Below are positions 39,252 to 48,835 of a DNA stretch of 64,000 bases, in pieces (positions within the stretch are counted from its first letter, which is position 1; every line of letters starts with the position of its first letter). Source of the DNA: Roseateles terrae (GTDB lineage Bacteria > Pseudomonadota > Gammaproteobacteria > Burkholderiales > Burkholderiaceae_C); assembly GCF_014192155.1 (NCBI RefSeq), contig NZ_JACHXO010000001.1:1-64000 (forward strand), written 5' to 3'. The position numbers and the translations under genes were made by a program. The notes beneath the pieces are model-generated. The model saw nothing but the letters and a program-made list of their open reading frames with translations, was not told where the DNA came from and made no database searches.

Positions 39252-39575
39252 ATGTCTGTCACTCTGACTGAAGCCGCGGCGCGCCATGTGACGCGCTACA
39301 TCTCCAAGCGGGGACGCGGCGTGGGTGTGCGCCTGGGTGTGAAGACCACCGGCTGCTCGGGCCTGGCCTACAAGCTGGAATATGCCGACGAGGTGTCGCC
39401 GGAAGACGTGATCTTCGAGGGCCACGGCGTGAAGGTGCTGGTGGACCCGAAGAGCCTGCCTTACCTGGACGGGACCGAGCTGGACTTCGTGCGCGAAGGC
39501 CTGAACGAAGGATTCAAGTTCCGCAACCCGCGCGAAAAAGATCGCTGCGGCTGCGGCGAATCCTTCCGGATCTAG
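39252..39575 (+). CDS. iscA: A-type Fe-S carrier IscA
   Basis: 107 aa from ATG 39252 ([17 protein letters not shown]). The three cysteines typical of A-type carriers are in [13 protein letters not shown] and CGCGESF. Eighteen bases after iscU. Confidence 0.96.
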   Translation: MSVTLTEAAARHVTRYISKRGRGVGVRLGVKTTGCSGLAYKLEYADEVSPEDVIFEGHGVKVLVDPKSLPYLDGTELDFVREGLNEGFKFRNPREKDRCGCGESFRI

Positions 39576-39589
39576 GCGGCTGACCGGCT

Positions 39590-40114
39590 GTGAAACTGGA
39601 CGACGACGACTTCGCCCTGTTCGGCTTGCCGGCTCGGTTTGAGCAGGACAGTGCCGAGATCGCCGCCCGCTGGAAAGCGCTGGCGGCGAAGGTGCATCCG
39701 GACAAGTTCGCTGCGGAAGGCGCCGCTTCCCAGCGCCTCGCGATGCAGTGGTCGCTGCGGGTCAACGAGGCCTATCAGCGTCTGAAGGATCCGCTCAAGC
39801 GGGCCGCCTACCTGTGCGAGCTGCGGGGTGCGCCCATCGAAGCCAACGAGAACACCGCCATGCCGGCGGCGTTCCTGATGGAACAGATGGAATGGCGCGA
39901 GTCGCTCGACGAGGCCCGGGACAGCAGCGCCATCCTGGCCATCGACCGCGAAGTCGCCAGCCGTGAACGCAGCCTGCTCACCCAGGCCGGCACCGCTCTC
40001 GACCAGCGCCAACAGCCGCAGGAAGCCGCCCAGGCGGTCCGCGCCCTGATGTTCCTCACCCGTTTTCGCGCCGATATCGACCGACGTCTGGAATCCCTGG
40101 ATCCCGCGACCTGA
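39590..40114 (+). CDS. hscB: Co-chaperone HscB
   Basis: 174 aa from GTG 39590. J-domain with HPD in AAKVHPDKFAAEG (residues ~35-37) and a C-terminal three-helix domain that binds IscU. Delivers IscU to HscA. No better ATG is available nearby, and the GTG lies 14 bases after the iscA stop. Confidence 0.92.
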   Translation: MKLDDDDFALFGLPARFEQDSAEIAARWKALAAKVHPDKFAAEGAASQRLAMQWSLRVNEAYQRLKDPLKRAAYLCELRGAPIEANENTAMPAAFLMEQMEWRESLDEARDSSAILAIDREVASRERSLLTQAGTALDQRQQPQEAAQAVRALMFLTRFRADIDRRLESLDPAT

Positions 40115-40340
40115 ACCTGCCGTCCGAACCTGAACCCGAAGCCGATCGTTTCCGGCGGTGGGCTCGCCGTCTGCGGTCCGGTCGCTCTCCGGTCGCTTCC
40201 CGGTCCCCTTCCGGTTGCCTTCTGGTCGCGGTCCTGCCGCACAGAGGCAGCCGGGCCTGCGATTCGTGTTCGTCGCAGGCTGATTCGACCGGGATCGCGC
40301 TGACCATCGACGCCCCATAGAACAACAAAGAGTCCCCACC
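40115..40340. repeat. hscB-hscA spacer with five 11-bp imperfect tandem repeats
   Basis: The 226-base gap is long for this operon. At 40178-40232 the unit CCGGTCGCTYY recurs five times with a period of 11 bases: 40178, 40189, 40200, 40211 and 40222, with growing divergence. No ORF with coding character. Confidence 0.7.
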
Positions 40341-42197
40341 ATGGCCTTGCTCCAGATTTCCGAACCCGGCGCCTCGCCCGATCCGCATCAGCGCCGCATT
40401 GCCGTCGGCATTGACCTGGGCACCACCCATTCCCTGGTGGCCGCCATGCGCCATGGCCTCTCGGAATGCCTGCCGGACGAGCAGGGGCGGGTGATCCTGC
40501 CCTCCGCCGTGCGCATCCTGCCGGAAGGTCGCCGGCAGATCGGCTTTGATGCCCTGGCTGCCCAGGCGGACGATCCGGAAAACACCCTGGTGTCCGTCAA
40601 GCGCTTCATGGGCCGTCGGGTGGCCGATGTGGTGGGTCGCGAGCAACTGCCCTACCAGTTCGAAGACACGCCCGGCATGCTCAGTCTGGTGACGCGGGAA
40701 GGCCCGAAGTCGCCGGTGGAAATCTCCGCCGAGATCCTGGCCACGCTGCGCCAGCGGGCGGAAGACACCTTCAATGACGATCTGTTCGGCGCGGTCATCA
40801 CCGTGCCGGCCTACTTCGACGACGCGCAGCGTCAGGCCACCAAGGATGCCGCCGAACTGGCGGGCCTGAATGTGCTGCGCCTGATCAACGAGCCCACCGC
40901 CGCTGCCATCGCCTATGGCCTGGACAACGGCAGCGAAGGCCTCTATGCCGTCTATGACCTCGGCGGCGGCACCTTTGACATCTCCCTGCTGCGCCTGACC
41001 CGCGGTGTGTTCGAAGTGGTGGCCACCGGCGGCGATGCGCAGCTGGGCGGCGACGATTTCGACCGCCTGCTGGCCGATTGGGCCCTGCAGCAGGCCGGCC
41101 TCACGGTGAGCACCGCGCAGGACAAACGCCGCGTCCTGGTGGCGGCCCGCGCCGCGAAAGAAGGGCTGACGGATCAGCCGCAGGTGACGCTGAGCGCCGC
41201 GCTGGACGCCGGCCGCCTGTCGGTGCCGGTCACCCGCGATCAGTTCGATACGCTCACCCGCGCGCTGGTCGACAAAACCCTGCTCGCGGTGCGCCGCGTG
41301 CTGCGCGATGCCAAGGTCACCGCCGAAGAGGTGCAGGGCACGGTGATGGTCGGCGGTTCCACCCGCATGCCGGTGGTGCGCCGCGCCGTCGGCGAGCTGT
41401 TCGGCCGCGAAGTGCTGACCAACCTGAATCCCGACGAGGTTGTGGCCCTGGGCGCCGCCGTGCAGGCCAACCAGCTGGCCGGCAACAGCGCCGATGGTGA
41501 GATCCTGCTGCTGGACGTGATTCCGCTGTCCCTGGGTCTGGAGACCATGGGCGGGCTGGTGGAGCGCATCATCGAGCGCAACGCCACCATCCCCGTGGCC
41601 AAGGCCCAGGACTTCACCACCTTCAAGGACGGCCAGACGGCCCTGGCGGTGCATGTGTTGCAGGGCGAGCGCGAACTGGTGAGCGAGTGCCGCTCGCTGG
41701 CCCGCTTCGAGCTGCGGGGCATCCCGCCGATGGCTGCCGGCGCCGCCCGCATCCGCGTCAGCTTCCAGGTGGATGCGGATGGTCTGCTGAGCGTCTCCGC
41801 CCGTGAAATGAATTCCGGTGTCGAAGCCGCGGTGCAGGTCAAGCCCAGCTATGGCCTCTCGGACGACCAGATCGCCAACATGCTGCGTGAAGGCTTTGCC
41901 AGCGCAGAGAGCGACATGCAGGCCCGCAAGCTGCGGGAAGCCCGGGTCGAAGCCGAGCGCATGCTGCTCGCCACCGCCTCGGCGCTGAAGGCGGACGGCG
42001 ACCTGCTGAACGATGACGAGCGCCAGGCCATTGCGTCGCTGGAAGCCGAGCTGCGTACGCTGGCTCAGTCGGAGGATGCCGATGCGATCACCGGCGCCGT
42101 CGAGGCGCTGGCCAAGGGCACCGAAGGCTTCGCCGCTGCGCGCATGAACCGCGGCATCCAGCAGGCCCTGACCGGCCGCAGCATCGATTCGGTCTGA
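40341..42197 (+). CDS. hscA: Fe-S assembly chaperone HscA
   Basis: 618 aa Hsp70-type ATPase dedicated to IscU. N-terminal phosphate-binding [26 protein letters not shown], and [18 protein letters not shown]; the substrate-binding domain and helical lid are complete. Length and position after hscB separate it from DnaK. Confidence 0.96.
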   Translation: MALLQISEPGASPDPHQRRIAVGIDLGTTHSLVAAMRHGLSECLPDEQGRVILPSAVRILPEGRRQIGFDALAAQADDPENTLVSVKRFMGRRVADVVGREQLPYQFEDTPGMLSLVTREGPKSPVEISAEILATLRQRAEDTFNDDLFGAVITVPAYFDDAQRQATKDAAELAGLNVLRLINEPTAAAIAYGLDNGSEGLYAVYDLGGGTFDISLLRLTRGVFEVVATGGDAQLGGDDFDRLLADWALQQAGLTVSTAQDKRRVLVAARAAKEGLTDQPQVTLSAALDAGRLSVPVTRDQFDTLTRALVDKTLLAVRRVLRDAKVTAEEVQGTVMVGGSTRMPVVRRAVGELFGREVLTNLNPDEVVALGAAVQANQLAGNSADGEILLLDVIPLSLGLETMGGLVERIIERNATIPVAKAQDFTTFKDGQTALAVHVLQGERELVSECRSLARFELRGIPPMAAGAARIRVSFQVDADGLLSVSAREMNSGVEAAVQVKPSYGLSDDQIANMLREGFASAESDMQARKLREARVEAERMLLATASALKADGDLLNDDERQAIASLEAELRTLAQSEDADAITGAVEALAKGTEGFAAARMNRGIQQALTGRSIDSV

Positions 42198-42229
42198 CCC
42201 AGGCAGCCCCCGCGCCCCAAGGAACCCCC

Positions 42230-42568
42230 ATGCCCATCATCAAGATCCTTCCCCATCCCGAATACGCGCCCGAAGGCCGCACCCTGGAGGCGCCGGCCGG
42301 CACCACCATCTGCGAGGCGCTGCTGGACAACGGCGTGGAAATCGAACACGCCTGTGACCAGGTCTGCGCCTGCACCACCTGCCACGTGATCGTGCGGGAA
42401 GGCTTCTCGTCCCTCTCCGAGATGGAAGAGAACGAGGAAGACATGCTGGACCGCGCCTGGGGCCTGGAGCCCCATTCGCGTCTGTCCTGCCAGGCCATTC
42501 TGTCCAACACGCCGGTGACGGTCGAGATCCCCAAGTACTCGATCAATCACGCCAAGGAAAACCACTGA
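42230..42568 (+). CDS. fdx: ISC-type 2Fe-2S ferredoxin
   Basis: 112 aa. Adrenodoxin-like ferredoxin that supplies electrons for cluster assembly. Cluster ligands C-x5-C-x2-C in EHACDQVCACTTCHVIV plus a later Cys in SRLSCQAIL. Last gene of the isc operon. Confidence 0.96.
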   Translation: MPIIKILPHPEYAPEGRTLEAPAGTTICEALLDNGVEIEHACDQVCACTTCHVIVREGFSSLSEMEENEEDMLDRAWGLEPHSRLSCQAILSNTPVTVEIPKYSINHAKENH

Positions 42569-42583
42569 TCCCCGGATCTGTCC

Positions 42584-43624
42584 ATGCGTGTCCTCGGCAT
42601 TGAATCTTCCTGCGACGAAACCGGCGTGGCGCTGGTGGATGCTTCCGGCGACGGCGTGCCGCGCCTGCTGTCGCATGCGCTGCACAGCCAGATCAGCATG
42701 CATCAGGCCTATGGCGGCGTGGTGCCGGAGCTGGCCTCGCGGGATCACATCCGGCGTGTGCTGCCGCTGACGCGTGAGGTGCTGGCGGGCGCGGGCCTGT
42801 CGCTGCAGGACATCGACGTCGTCGCCTACACCCAGGGGCCGGGCCTGGCCGGGGCGCTGCTCGTCGGCGCGGGCGTGGCGGCATCGCTGGGCGCAGCGCT
42901 GGACCGTCCGGTGCTGGGCGTGCATCACCTGGAAGGGCATCTGCTGTCGCCGTTCCTGTCGGCCGATCCGCCGGAGTTTCCGTTCGTGGCCCTGCTGGTG
43001 TCCGGCGGCCACACCCAGCTGATGCGGGTGGACGATGTTGGCAGCTACGAGCTGCTCGGTGAAACCATCGACGACGCCGCCGGCGAAGCCTTCGACAAGT
43101 CCGCCAAGCTGCTGGGCCTGCCGTATCCGGGCGGGCCGCACCTGTCGCGGCTGGCGGAGCAGGGGCAGCCCGATGCGTTTGCCTTGCCGCGTCCACTGCT
43201 GCACAGCGGCAAGCCAGACTTCAGCTTCGCCGGACTCAAGACGGCGGTGCTGACGCAGGTGCGCAAGCTGGAGCAGCAGCCGGGTGGCATCACTGAGGCG
43301 CAGCGGGCCGATCTGGCCGCGTCCACCCAGGCAGCCATCGTGGAAGTGCTGGTGAAGAAATCGATGCTGGCGCTGAAGGAAACGGGGTTGAAGCGTCTCG
43401 TCGTGGCCGGTGGCGTGGGCGCCAACCGCCATCTGCGCGAGCAGCTGAATGCCGCCTGCGAGCGCCGCAAGGTGCGGGTGCACTATCCCGAGCTGCATCT
43501 GTGCACCGACAACGGCGCCATGATCGCCCTGGCCGCCGCGCTGCGGCTGCAGCGAGACATGGGCGCCCTGACACGCGGAGGCGGCTTTGAAGTCCGTCCG
43601 CGCTGGGATCTGGCGTCGATCTGA
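42584..43624 (+). CDS. tsaD: tRNA N6-threonylcarbamoyladenosine transferase subunit TsaD
   Basis: 346 aa ASKHA protein that puts the t6A modification on ANN-decoding tRNAs with TsaB and Tsa[16 protein letters not shown], metal-binding [21 protein letters not shown], and [13 protein letters not shown]. Only 15 bases after fdx, so probably co-transcribed with isc. Confidence 0.96.
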   Translation: MRVLGIESSCDETGVALVDASGDGVPRLLSHALHSQISMHQAYGGVVPELASRDHIRRVLPLTREVLAGAGLSLQDIDVVAYTQGPGLAGALLVGAGVAASLGAALDRPVLGVHHLEGHLLSPFLSADPPEFPFVALLVSGGHTQLMRVDDVGSYELLGETIDDAAGEAFDKSAKLLGLPYPGGPHLSRLAEQGQPDAFALPRPLLHSGKPDFSFAGLKTAVLTQVRKLEQQPGGITEAQRADLAASTQAAIVEVLVKKSMLALKETGLKRLVVAGGVGANRHLREQLNAACERRKVRVHYPELHLCTDNGAMIALAAALRLQRDMGALTRGGGFEVRPRWDLASI

Positions 43625-43631
43625 CCGGGGT

Positions 43632-45152
43632 ATGCGAGTGACGGATGAAGGGGCGCGGCCGGCCATGGCGGGGCGCGAGACAGGTGGCGCGCCGGGGATG
43701 TTTCGGAACGGGGCCCGGGCTGGCAGGAAGGGCAGTGACAGGCAGGACGGGCAGGGAGGGCCTGCGGCTGCCGTCCCAAAGGTCCGGCGTCGTCCTGGCA
43801 GTCTCTCCCACGCTTGTTCAGTGCTCGGGCTTGCGCTTGCGCTGATGGCACACTTCCTTCTCCCCGCCGTCGCTGCTGCTGCCCCTGCTCCAGGGGCGAC
43901 GCCGGCTCCAGCTCCGACGCCGGCTCGTCTGGCCACATCGACACAGGCCCCCATTCGCCTGGGCCTCATCGAAGGCCTCTCCGGCCCGTTGGGCAATGGC
44001 GGAGAAGCGGTCTTTCGCAACCTCATCTGGGCCAGTGAACGGGTGAATGCCCGCGGCGGCGTGAAGCTGCCGGGCGGTGCGCGTCCGCTGCAGGTGGTGC
44101 GCTACGACAGCAAGGGCTCGGTGGAGGAATCCCTCTCCATGCTGCGCGCCGCGACCGACCAGGGGGTGAAGCTCGTCCTGCAGGGGAACAGCTCGGCGGT
44201 GGCCAGTGCCCTCATCAGCGCTCTGGAGCGCCACAACGAACGCGACCCTGACCACCGCGCGCTGCTGCTGAACTATGCGGCGGTGGACCCGGTGCTGACC
44301 GGCGCGCAATGCAGCTTCTGGCACTTCCGCTTTGACGCCCATACCGACATGCGGCTGGCGGCGCTGGTGGAAGTGATGGCGCAGGACCGGCAGATCAAGA
44401 AGCTCTATCTCATTGGCCAGGACTACAGCTTCGGCCAGCACCTGCGCACACAGGCGCGGGCGATGCTGGCGCAGCGGCGGCCGGACCTGGAGATCGTCGG
44501 CGACGAACTGCATCCGCTGGGCCGGGTGAAGGACTTCATGCCCTATGCCAGCAAGATCCGCAGCAGCGGTGCGCAGGCGGTGCTGACCGGCAACTGGGGC
44601 AATGACCTGACGCTGCTCATCAAGTCTGCGCGGGATCTTGGCCTGAACACCCGCTTCTACACCTTCTACGGCAACGCGCTCGGCGTGCCGGGCGTGCTCG
44701 GTGAGGCCGGTGTGGACCGGGTGCTGGCGGTGGCCGAATGGCATCCCAATGCGGGCGACATGGCGTCCGAGCGCTTCTACCAGGCGTTTCGCCAGCGCTT
44801 CCCGAAGCCGGAAGACGACTACCTGCACGCCCGCATGCAGCTGATGGTCGAGATGCTGGTGGCGGCGATGGAAAAGGCCGGGACGGATGAGCCGCGCGCC
44901 GTGGCGCTGGCCCTGGAGAACCTGCGTCTGGATGGCCGCAAGCTGGGCGTGGCGCATCAGGGCTGGATGCGTCCGGCGGACCATCAGCTGCAGCAGCCAC
45001 TGTATGTGAGCATCATGCGTCGCGCCGGGGAGGCGGGCGTGCCCCACGACAACGAGGGCTCGGGCTACGGCTTCAGGACCTTGCGCTATCTGGATGCGGC
45101 GCAGGCCGAGGTGCCGGAGACGGCCTGCCGGATGAAGCGGCCGGCGCGTTGA
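43632..45152 (+). CDS. Branched-chain-amino-acid-type ABC substrate-binding protein
   Basis: 506 aa from ATG 43632; starts are uncertain because the N-terminal ~65 residues are low complexity. The signal segment is LGLALALMAHFLLPAVAAAA, followed by an Ala/Pro linker. The mature part is a periplasmic binding protein fold of the LivJ/Peripla_BP_6 type (IRLGLIEGLSGPLGNGGEAVFRNLIWA; LYLIGQDYSFGQHLRTQARAML). No permease or ATPase gene is nearby. It ends with a conserved-looking RTLRYLDAAQAEVP segment. Ligand unknown. Confidence 0.82.
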   Translation: MRVTDEGARPAMAGRETGGAPGMFRNGARAGRKGSDRQDGQGGPAAAVPKVRRRPGSLSHACSVLGLALALMAHFLLPAVAAAAPAPGATPAPAPTPARLATSTQAPIRLGLIEGLSGPLGNGGEAVFRNLIWASERVNARGGVKLPGGARPLQVVRYDSKGSVEESLSMLRAATDQGVKLVLQGNSSAVASALISALERHNERDPDHRALLLNYAAVDPVLTGAQCSFWHFRFDAHTDMRLAALVEVMAQDRQIKKLYLIGQDYSFGQHLRTQARAMLAQRRPDLEIVGDELHPLGRVKDFMPYASKIRSSGAQAVLTGNWGNDLTLLIKSARDLGLNTRFYTFYGNALGVPGVLGEAGVDRVLAVAEWHPNAGDMASERFYQAFRQRFPKPEDDYLHARMQLMVEMLVAAMEKAGTDEPRAVALALENLRLDGRKLGVAHQGWMRPADHQLQQPLYVSIMRRAGEAGVPHDNEGSGYGFRTLRYLDAAQAEVPETACRMKRPAR

Positions 45153-45280
45153 GCGTGGCAGGCGCCAGCCGTGCGAGCGGCGTTCCATCGGTGCTACGGC
45201 GCTGACTACACTCGTCCGCTTCCGGCCTCGCCGCCGTCGCGGCCGGTTTCTTCAACCCGAGCCTGCGGGGTGGTCCTGCC

Positions 45281-46606
45281 GTGACTGTGCCTTCGTCCTC
45301 TCCATCACCTTCGTCGTCCGGATCTGCCGGGACCGCCGGGACCGCCGGAACGAACGAGACCGCTGAGCCCGCCAGCGTCTTCGGCCAACGCGCCTTCACC
45401 ACCTTCCTCGCCGCCCGGCTGCTGGCCGTGCTCGCAGGCCAGATCCAGGCGGTGGTGGTGGCGTGGCAGGTTTACGATCTGACCCGTCAGCCCCTGGCCC
45501 TGGCCTATGTGGGGCTGGCCCAGTTCCTCCCGATGCTGGTGCTGCTGCTGCCCGCCGGCGACCTGATCGACCGCTTCAGCCGCAAGCCCATCCTGGCGCT
45601 GAGCTGGGGCCTGAGCGGCCTGTGCGGCGCCGGCCTGTGGTGGCTCGCGGGGCACGGCCATGCCGGTGTGAGTGGCATCTACGCGGTGCTGGTCGTGTTT
45701 GGCTGTGCCCGGGCCTTTTCCGGCCCGGCGCTGCAGAGCCTGCTGCCGCAGGTCGTGCCACGTGAGCAACTGGCCCAGGCCATCGCCGCCAACAGCATGC
45801 TGATGCGGGCGGCCAATATCGGCGGCCCCTTCGTCGGTGGGCTGCTCTACGCCTGGGGCGGCGCGCAGCTGACCTTCGCCGTCTGCTGCATCTGTTTTGC
45901 GCTCGGCACCGCGCTGTTCGTGCTGGGGGTGCGGGTGAGGCCCGTGGCCGTCTCCCTGGCCGCCACCCAGGGCAACATCTGGCAGCGCTTCGGCGCCGGC
46001 ATCCATTTCATCCGCACCCGGCCGATCATTCTCGGCACCATCTCGCTCGACCTGTTTGCGGTGCTGCTGGGCGGCGTCGTGGCCCTGCTGCCGATCTATG
46101 CCGCCGAGGTGCTGCATGCGGGTCCGCAGGGCCTGGGGGCGCTGCGCAGCGCGATGGCGGTGGGGGAGGTCAGTGCTGGGCTCTATCTGAGCATGCGTCC
46201 GTTTGACCGGCGGGTCGGCCGCACGATGTTCATCGCGGTGGCCATCTTTGGCCTGGCCAATCTGGTGTTTTCCTTGTCGACGACTTTCTGGCTGTCCTTC
46301 GCCGCGCTGATGGTGGCGGGAGCGGCGGACATGGTCAGCGTCTACATCCGCGGTGCACTGGTGCAGTTCTCCACGCCGGACGACATGCGGGGCCGGGTGA
46401 ATGCGGTCAACATGCTGTTCATCGGATCGTCCAATGAGCTGGGTGAGTTCCGCGCGGGCAGCGCGGCGGCTGCGCTGGGCGTGGTGCCCGCTGCGGTGAC
46501 CGGGGCGCTGTGCACCCTGGGCGTCGTGAGCGCCTGGGCGGTGCTGTTCAAGCCGTTGCGCCGGGTGAACCGGTTCGAAGAGGCAACGCCATCCCTCACA
46601 CGCTGA
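45281..46606 (+). CDS. MFS transporter (EntS/MFS_3-like)
   Basis: 441 aa from GTG 45281. The first ~30 residues are Ser/Gly/Thr-rich and repetitive, encoded by an imperfect GGGACCGCC-type repeat. Then about 10-12 membrane helices, with family motif LIDRFSRKPILALSW between TM2 and TM3. It resembles the enterobactin-exporter-like MFS_3 group; substrate unknown. Stand-alone gene. Confidence 0.85.
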   Translation: MTVPSSSPSPSSSGSAGTAGTAGTNETAEPASVFGQRAFTTFLAARLLAVLAGQIQAVVVAWQVYDLTRQPLALAYVGLAQFLPMLVLLLPAGDLIDRFSRKPILALSWGLSGLCGAGLWWLAGHGHAGVSGIYAVLVVFGCARAFSGPALQSLLPQVVPREQLAQAIAANSMLMRAANIGGPFVGGLLYAWGGAQLTFAVCCICFALGTALFVLGVRVRPVAVSLAATQGNIWQRFGAGIHFIRTRPIILGTISLDLFAVLLGGVVALLPIYAAEVLHAGPQGLGALRSAMAVGEVSAGLYLSMRPFDRRVGRTMFIAVAIFGLANLVFSLSTTFWLSFAALMVAGAADMVSVYIRGALVQFSTPDDMRGRVNAVNMLFIGSSNELGEFRAGSAAAALGVVPAAVTGALCTLGVVSAWAVLFKPLRRVNRFEEATPSLTR

Positions 46607-46689
46607 ACCGTCAGCCCCTAACTCCATCAGGGAATCGACGCAGCAGGGGCATCCACCGATGATGCCTGCCGTTCCGGTATCGTACGCGC

Positions 46690-47418
46690 ATGGCCGATCT
46701 GCCTTCCCATCTCCCGCCCCAAGTGACGCCTGAGGCGTCAGAACCGCCCGCCGCCCCGAGCGCTGCGGGCGAGGCGGGGGCGTCGGTCACCGGCCGCGGC
46801 GGCGCGCCCATCCGCATCCTCACGGTGGACGACCACCCGCTGCTGCGCGAAGGCATTGCCGGGACCCTGGAGGATGAGCCCGACCTGCGCCTGGTCGCGG
46901 AAGCCGCCAGCGGTCAGGAAGCCCTGGCCCGGTTTCGGGAGCACCGCCCGGACATCACCCTGATGGATGTGCGCCTGCCCGACATGGACGGCATCGACTG
47001 CATGGCAGCGCTGCGGCAGGAGTTCCCGGATGCCCGCATCATCATCCTGACCACCTACCGTGGCGATGTACAGGTGCGCCGGGCGCTGGCGGGCGGGGCG
47101 ATGGGGTATCTGCTCAAAAGCATGCTGCGCAAGGACCTGGTGGACACCATCCGTGTGGTGCATGACGGCCAGCGCTGCATCCCGGGCGAGGTCGCTCGCA
47201 TGCTGGATGAGGACAGCGAAGGCAGCCTTTCTCCGCGCGAGATCGAGGTGCTCCGCCTGGTGGCGGAGGGCCGCTCCAACAAGCGGGTCGGTGTGGCGCT
47301 GGGGGTGAGCGAGGAAACGGTGAAGATGCACATGAAGAGCGTGCTCTCCAAGCTCAATGCCAATGACCGAACCCACGCGGTCACCATCGCGCTCAAACGC
47401 GGCTATTTCTCTCCCTGA
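46690..47418 (+). CDS. NarL/FixJ-type response regulator
   Basis: 242 aa. After a ~35-residue Pro/Ala-rich lead comes a receiver domain (ILTVDDHPLLREGIA; phospho-Asp in ITLMDVRLPDMDG; KSMLRKDLV) and a LuxR-type HTH (LSPREIEVLRLVAEGRSNKRVGV ends at about residue 200, recognition helix EETVKMHMKSVLSKL). No kinase gene is next to it. The orphan NarX-type kinase at 19339-22746 has the right class of transmitter to be its partner, but that is only a guess. Confidence 0.92.
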   Translation: MADLPSHLPPQVTPEASEPPAAPSAAGEAGASVTGRGGAPIRILTVDDHPLLREGIAGTLEDEPDLRLVAEAASGQEALARFREHRPDITLMDVRLPDMDGIDCMAALRQEFPDARIIILTTYRGDVQVRRALAGGAMGYLLKSMLRKDLVDTIRVVHDGQRCIPGEVARMLDEDSEGSLSPREIEVLRLVAEGRSNKRVGVALGVSEETVKMHMKSVLSKLNANDRTHAVTIALKRGYFSP

Positions 47419-47433
47419 CATTCGCCGACTGCG

Positions 47434-47473
47434 CAAAAAAAAAGGCCGCGCAGGTCCGAGGACACCGCGCGGC
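47434..47473 (-). terminator. Terminator of the CsbD-family gene
   Basis: Stem GCCGCGC (47445-47451) with GCGCGGC (47467-47473). On the minus strand a run of nine Ts follows. It is about 250 bases past the CsbD stop, so the transcript would include the AAGCGGC hairpins. Confidence 0.75.
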
Positions 47474-47635
47474 AATAGGGAGGATGCAGTCAGAGAGTCA
47501 GAGAGAGTCACAAGTCAAACGCAAAAACCAAAGAGCGAGGGAAGGGGACTTCCCTGTTGCCCGCCATCCGACTCGTCAGCCTCACGATGGCCTGTGAGAC
47601 GGATGGGGAGCAGAGCGTGCCATCGCTGGCGCGCT

Positions 47636-47708
47636 CAAGCGGCACAGGCCGCTTGATCCACACAAGCAGCTGAAGCCGCTTGCTTCATACCAGCAGCCGA
47701 AGCGGCTG
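47636..47708 (-). repeat. Cluster of AAGCGGC/GCCGCTT inverted repeats
   Basis: Perfect hairpin TCAAGCGGC-ACAG-GCCGCTTGA (47636-47657), then a second pair AGCCGCTT ... AAGCGGCT spanning to about 47708. Four copies of the 7-mer in alternating orientation allow competing folds. Located between the CsbD stop and its terminator. Confidence 0.6.
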
Positions 47709-47721
47709 GGTCAGACATTCA

Positions 47722-47937
47722 TCACGACAGCCAGCGGTCGTCCGCGCTGTTCTGCCAGGTGTCGAGCTGGCGGTCCGCTTCATCGCGGGCAATGCCATAC
47801 CGCTCCTGGATCTTGCCGGAGAGCTGGTCGCGCTTGCCGGCAATCACGTCGATGTCGTCATCGGTCAGCTTGCCCCATTGCTCGCGGACCTTGCCCTTGA
47901 GTTGGGTCCAGTTGCCTTCGATTCGGTCCCAGTTCAT
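47722..47937 (-). CDS. CsbD-family stress protein
   Basis: 71 aa: MNWDRIEGNWTQLKGKVREQ, then a LTDDDIDVIAGKRDQLSGKIQ helix, the CsbD/YjbJ pattern. Small, charged and helical; the family is induced by general stress, with unknown mechanism. AAGGAG lies ahead of ATG 47937. A GTCCTACA-containing motif lies 70 bases upstream. Confidence 0.92.
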   Translation of the reverse strand: MNWDRIEGNWTQLKGKVREQWGKLTDDDIDVIAGKRDQLSGKIQERYGIARDEADRQLDTWQNSADDRWLS

Positions 47938-48006
47938 GGTGAACTCCTTGTGGGTGGGAATGAGTTCACTGTAGCGAAGGGGCCGTTGTTCTCAGGTCAG
48001 ACAAGC

Positions 48007-48025
48007 CTCGAAGCGTTTGTAGGAC
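48007..48025 (-). promoter_or_regulatory. GTCCTACA-n2-CG-n3-CGAG motif, copy 1
   Basis: On the minus strand, 70 bases ahead of the CsbD start. It shares GTCCTACA, CG and CGAG at the same spacing with copy 2 at 48408-48426 (14 fixed positions of 19). Position and conservation suggest a shared promoter or operator. Confidence 0.4.
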
Positions 48026-48080
48026 AGAGCCTCAGCGACTGGGCTGGCGTCGGATCGCGACGCCTACGCCTGCGACGCCA

Positions 48081-48293
48081 TCAATGTTTCAGCACGTGAG
48101 GCGGCAGGTAATCTTTGCCCACCATGGCGCGGGCGAAGAGGTAGTTGTTACGCGCCCGGGCAGGGAGGCTGTCCAGATCGACATGGCCTTCGTGGTCACA
48201 CGGGAAGGACATGGCGCGGCCCGGATCGAACAGCGATTCGAAGCGCACTTCATAGTGCTGCAGGTCTTCAGCGGAGATGTTGAGGGTGCTCAT
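48081..48293 (-). CDS. Small hypothetical protein
   Basis: 70 aa from ATG 48293, set by AAGGAG 6 bases upstream. Sequence: MSTLNISAEDLQHYEVRFES, a central PCDHEGHVDLDSLP and a C-terminal NNYLFARAMVGKDY. No family recognised. Soluble, acidic, with two His-rich turns. Located inside the stress-type cluster between CsbD and the 39-aa ORF. Confidence 0.65.
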   Translation of the reverse strand: MSTLNISAEDLQHYEVRFESLFDPGRAMSFPCDHEGHVDLDSLPARARNNYLFARAMVGKDYLPPHVLKH

Positions 48294-48715
48294 CGGATTC
48301 TCCTTGCGGGAAGCTTTGAGTGAACTATCGGCGGCAGAGGTTCCGACGCCCATAGGTGCAGTTCGGTGCTCGCTGTCGGTCATGCGAACCGGCGGTTGTA
48401 CGGTTTCGTCCTACACCCGTCGCGAGATGACTCTTCCTTGCAATCCGCGAGCCAGGGCGCCGTACGGCACTGCAGCTGCCCCTTGCAAACATCGGTTTCC
48501 AGGTGCCGCCCGGTCCCTTCGCAGGGCGACGCCCTTCCTTCAGGTGTCGGTTGTGGGAGAGCACCTACAGCCGGTTGCGGCCTTGGCCGCTTCGAGGGCC
48601 CCTGGGGCGACGGGCACCATGTGTTCATCGCAACCCGATCTGTTCCCCAGCCCAGCTTTGGCATGTGGTGCGGCGCCATCCGCCCTCATGTCTCTCACGA
48701 CGCACGAGGTCTCCC
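48294..48715. other. Intergenic region between divergent small genes
   Basis: 422 bases with promoters for the minus-strand 70-aa gene and the plus-strand 48716 gene. It contains motif copy 2 at 48408-48426. Several frames are open, but none has a ribosome site or plausible coding character. Confidence 0.4.
48408..48426 (+). promoter_or_regulatory. GTCCTACA-n2-CG-n3-CGAG motif, copy 2
   Basis: Same motif as copy 1, on the plus strand, pointing toward the 48716 gene 290 bases away. The pair is arranged back to back around the 70-aa gene. Confidence 0.4.
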
Positions 48716-48835
48716 ATGGACGACATGCTGATGCTGATGACGCTGGCTTCCTGCACCGCCACAGCCCTGGCCTTGCGCCTGTGGCAGTTTCTGGATGACC
48801 TGGGACAGGACGATCACCTGGAGGATTTGCCATGA
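48716..48835 (+). CDS. 39-aa small membrane protein candidate
   Basis: ATG 48716 with GAGG 6 bases upstream, TGA 48833-48835 overlapping the next start (ATGA). Product: Met-rich hydrophobic start MDDMLMLMTLASCTATALAL, then an acidic end QDDHLEDLP, so possibly one membrane helix. The overlap with the next gene supports its reality; no homologue known to me. Confidence 0.5.
   Translation: MDDMLMLMTLASCTATALALRLWQFLDDLGQDDHLEDLP

Larger units (their letters stand above)
47419..47721. other. Intergenic region with terminator and AAGCGGC hairpins
   Basis: 303 bases downstream of both the response regulator and the convergent CsbD gene. It contains the minus-strand terminator at 47434-47473 and the stacked inverted repeats at 47636-47708. 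No coding ORF is apparent. Confidence 0.5.
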
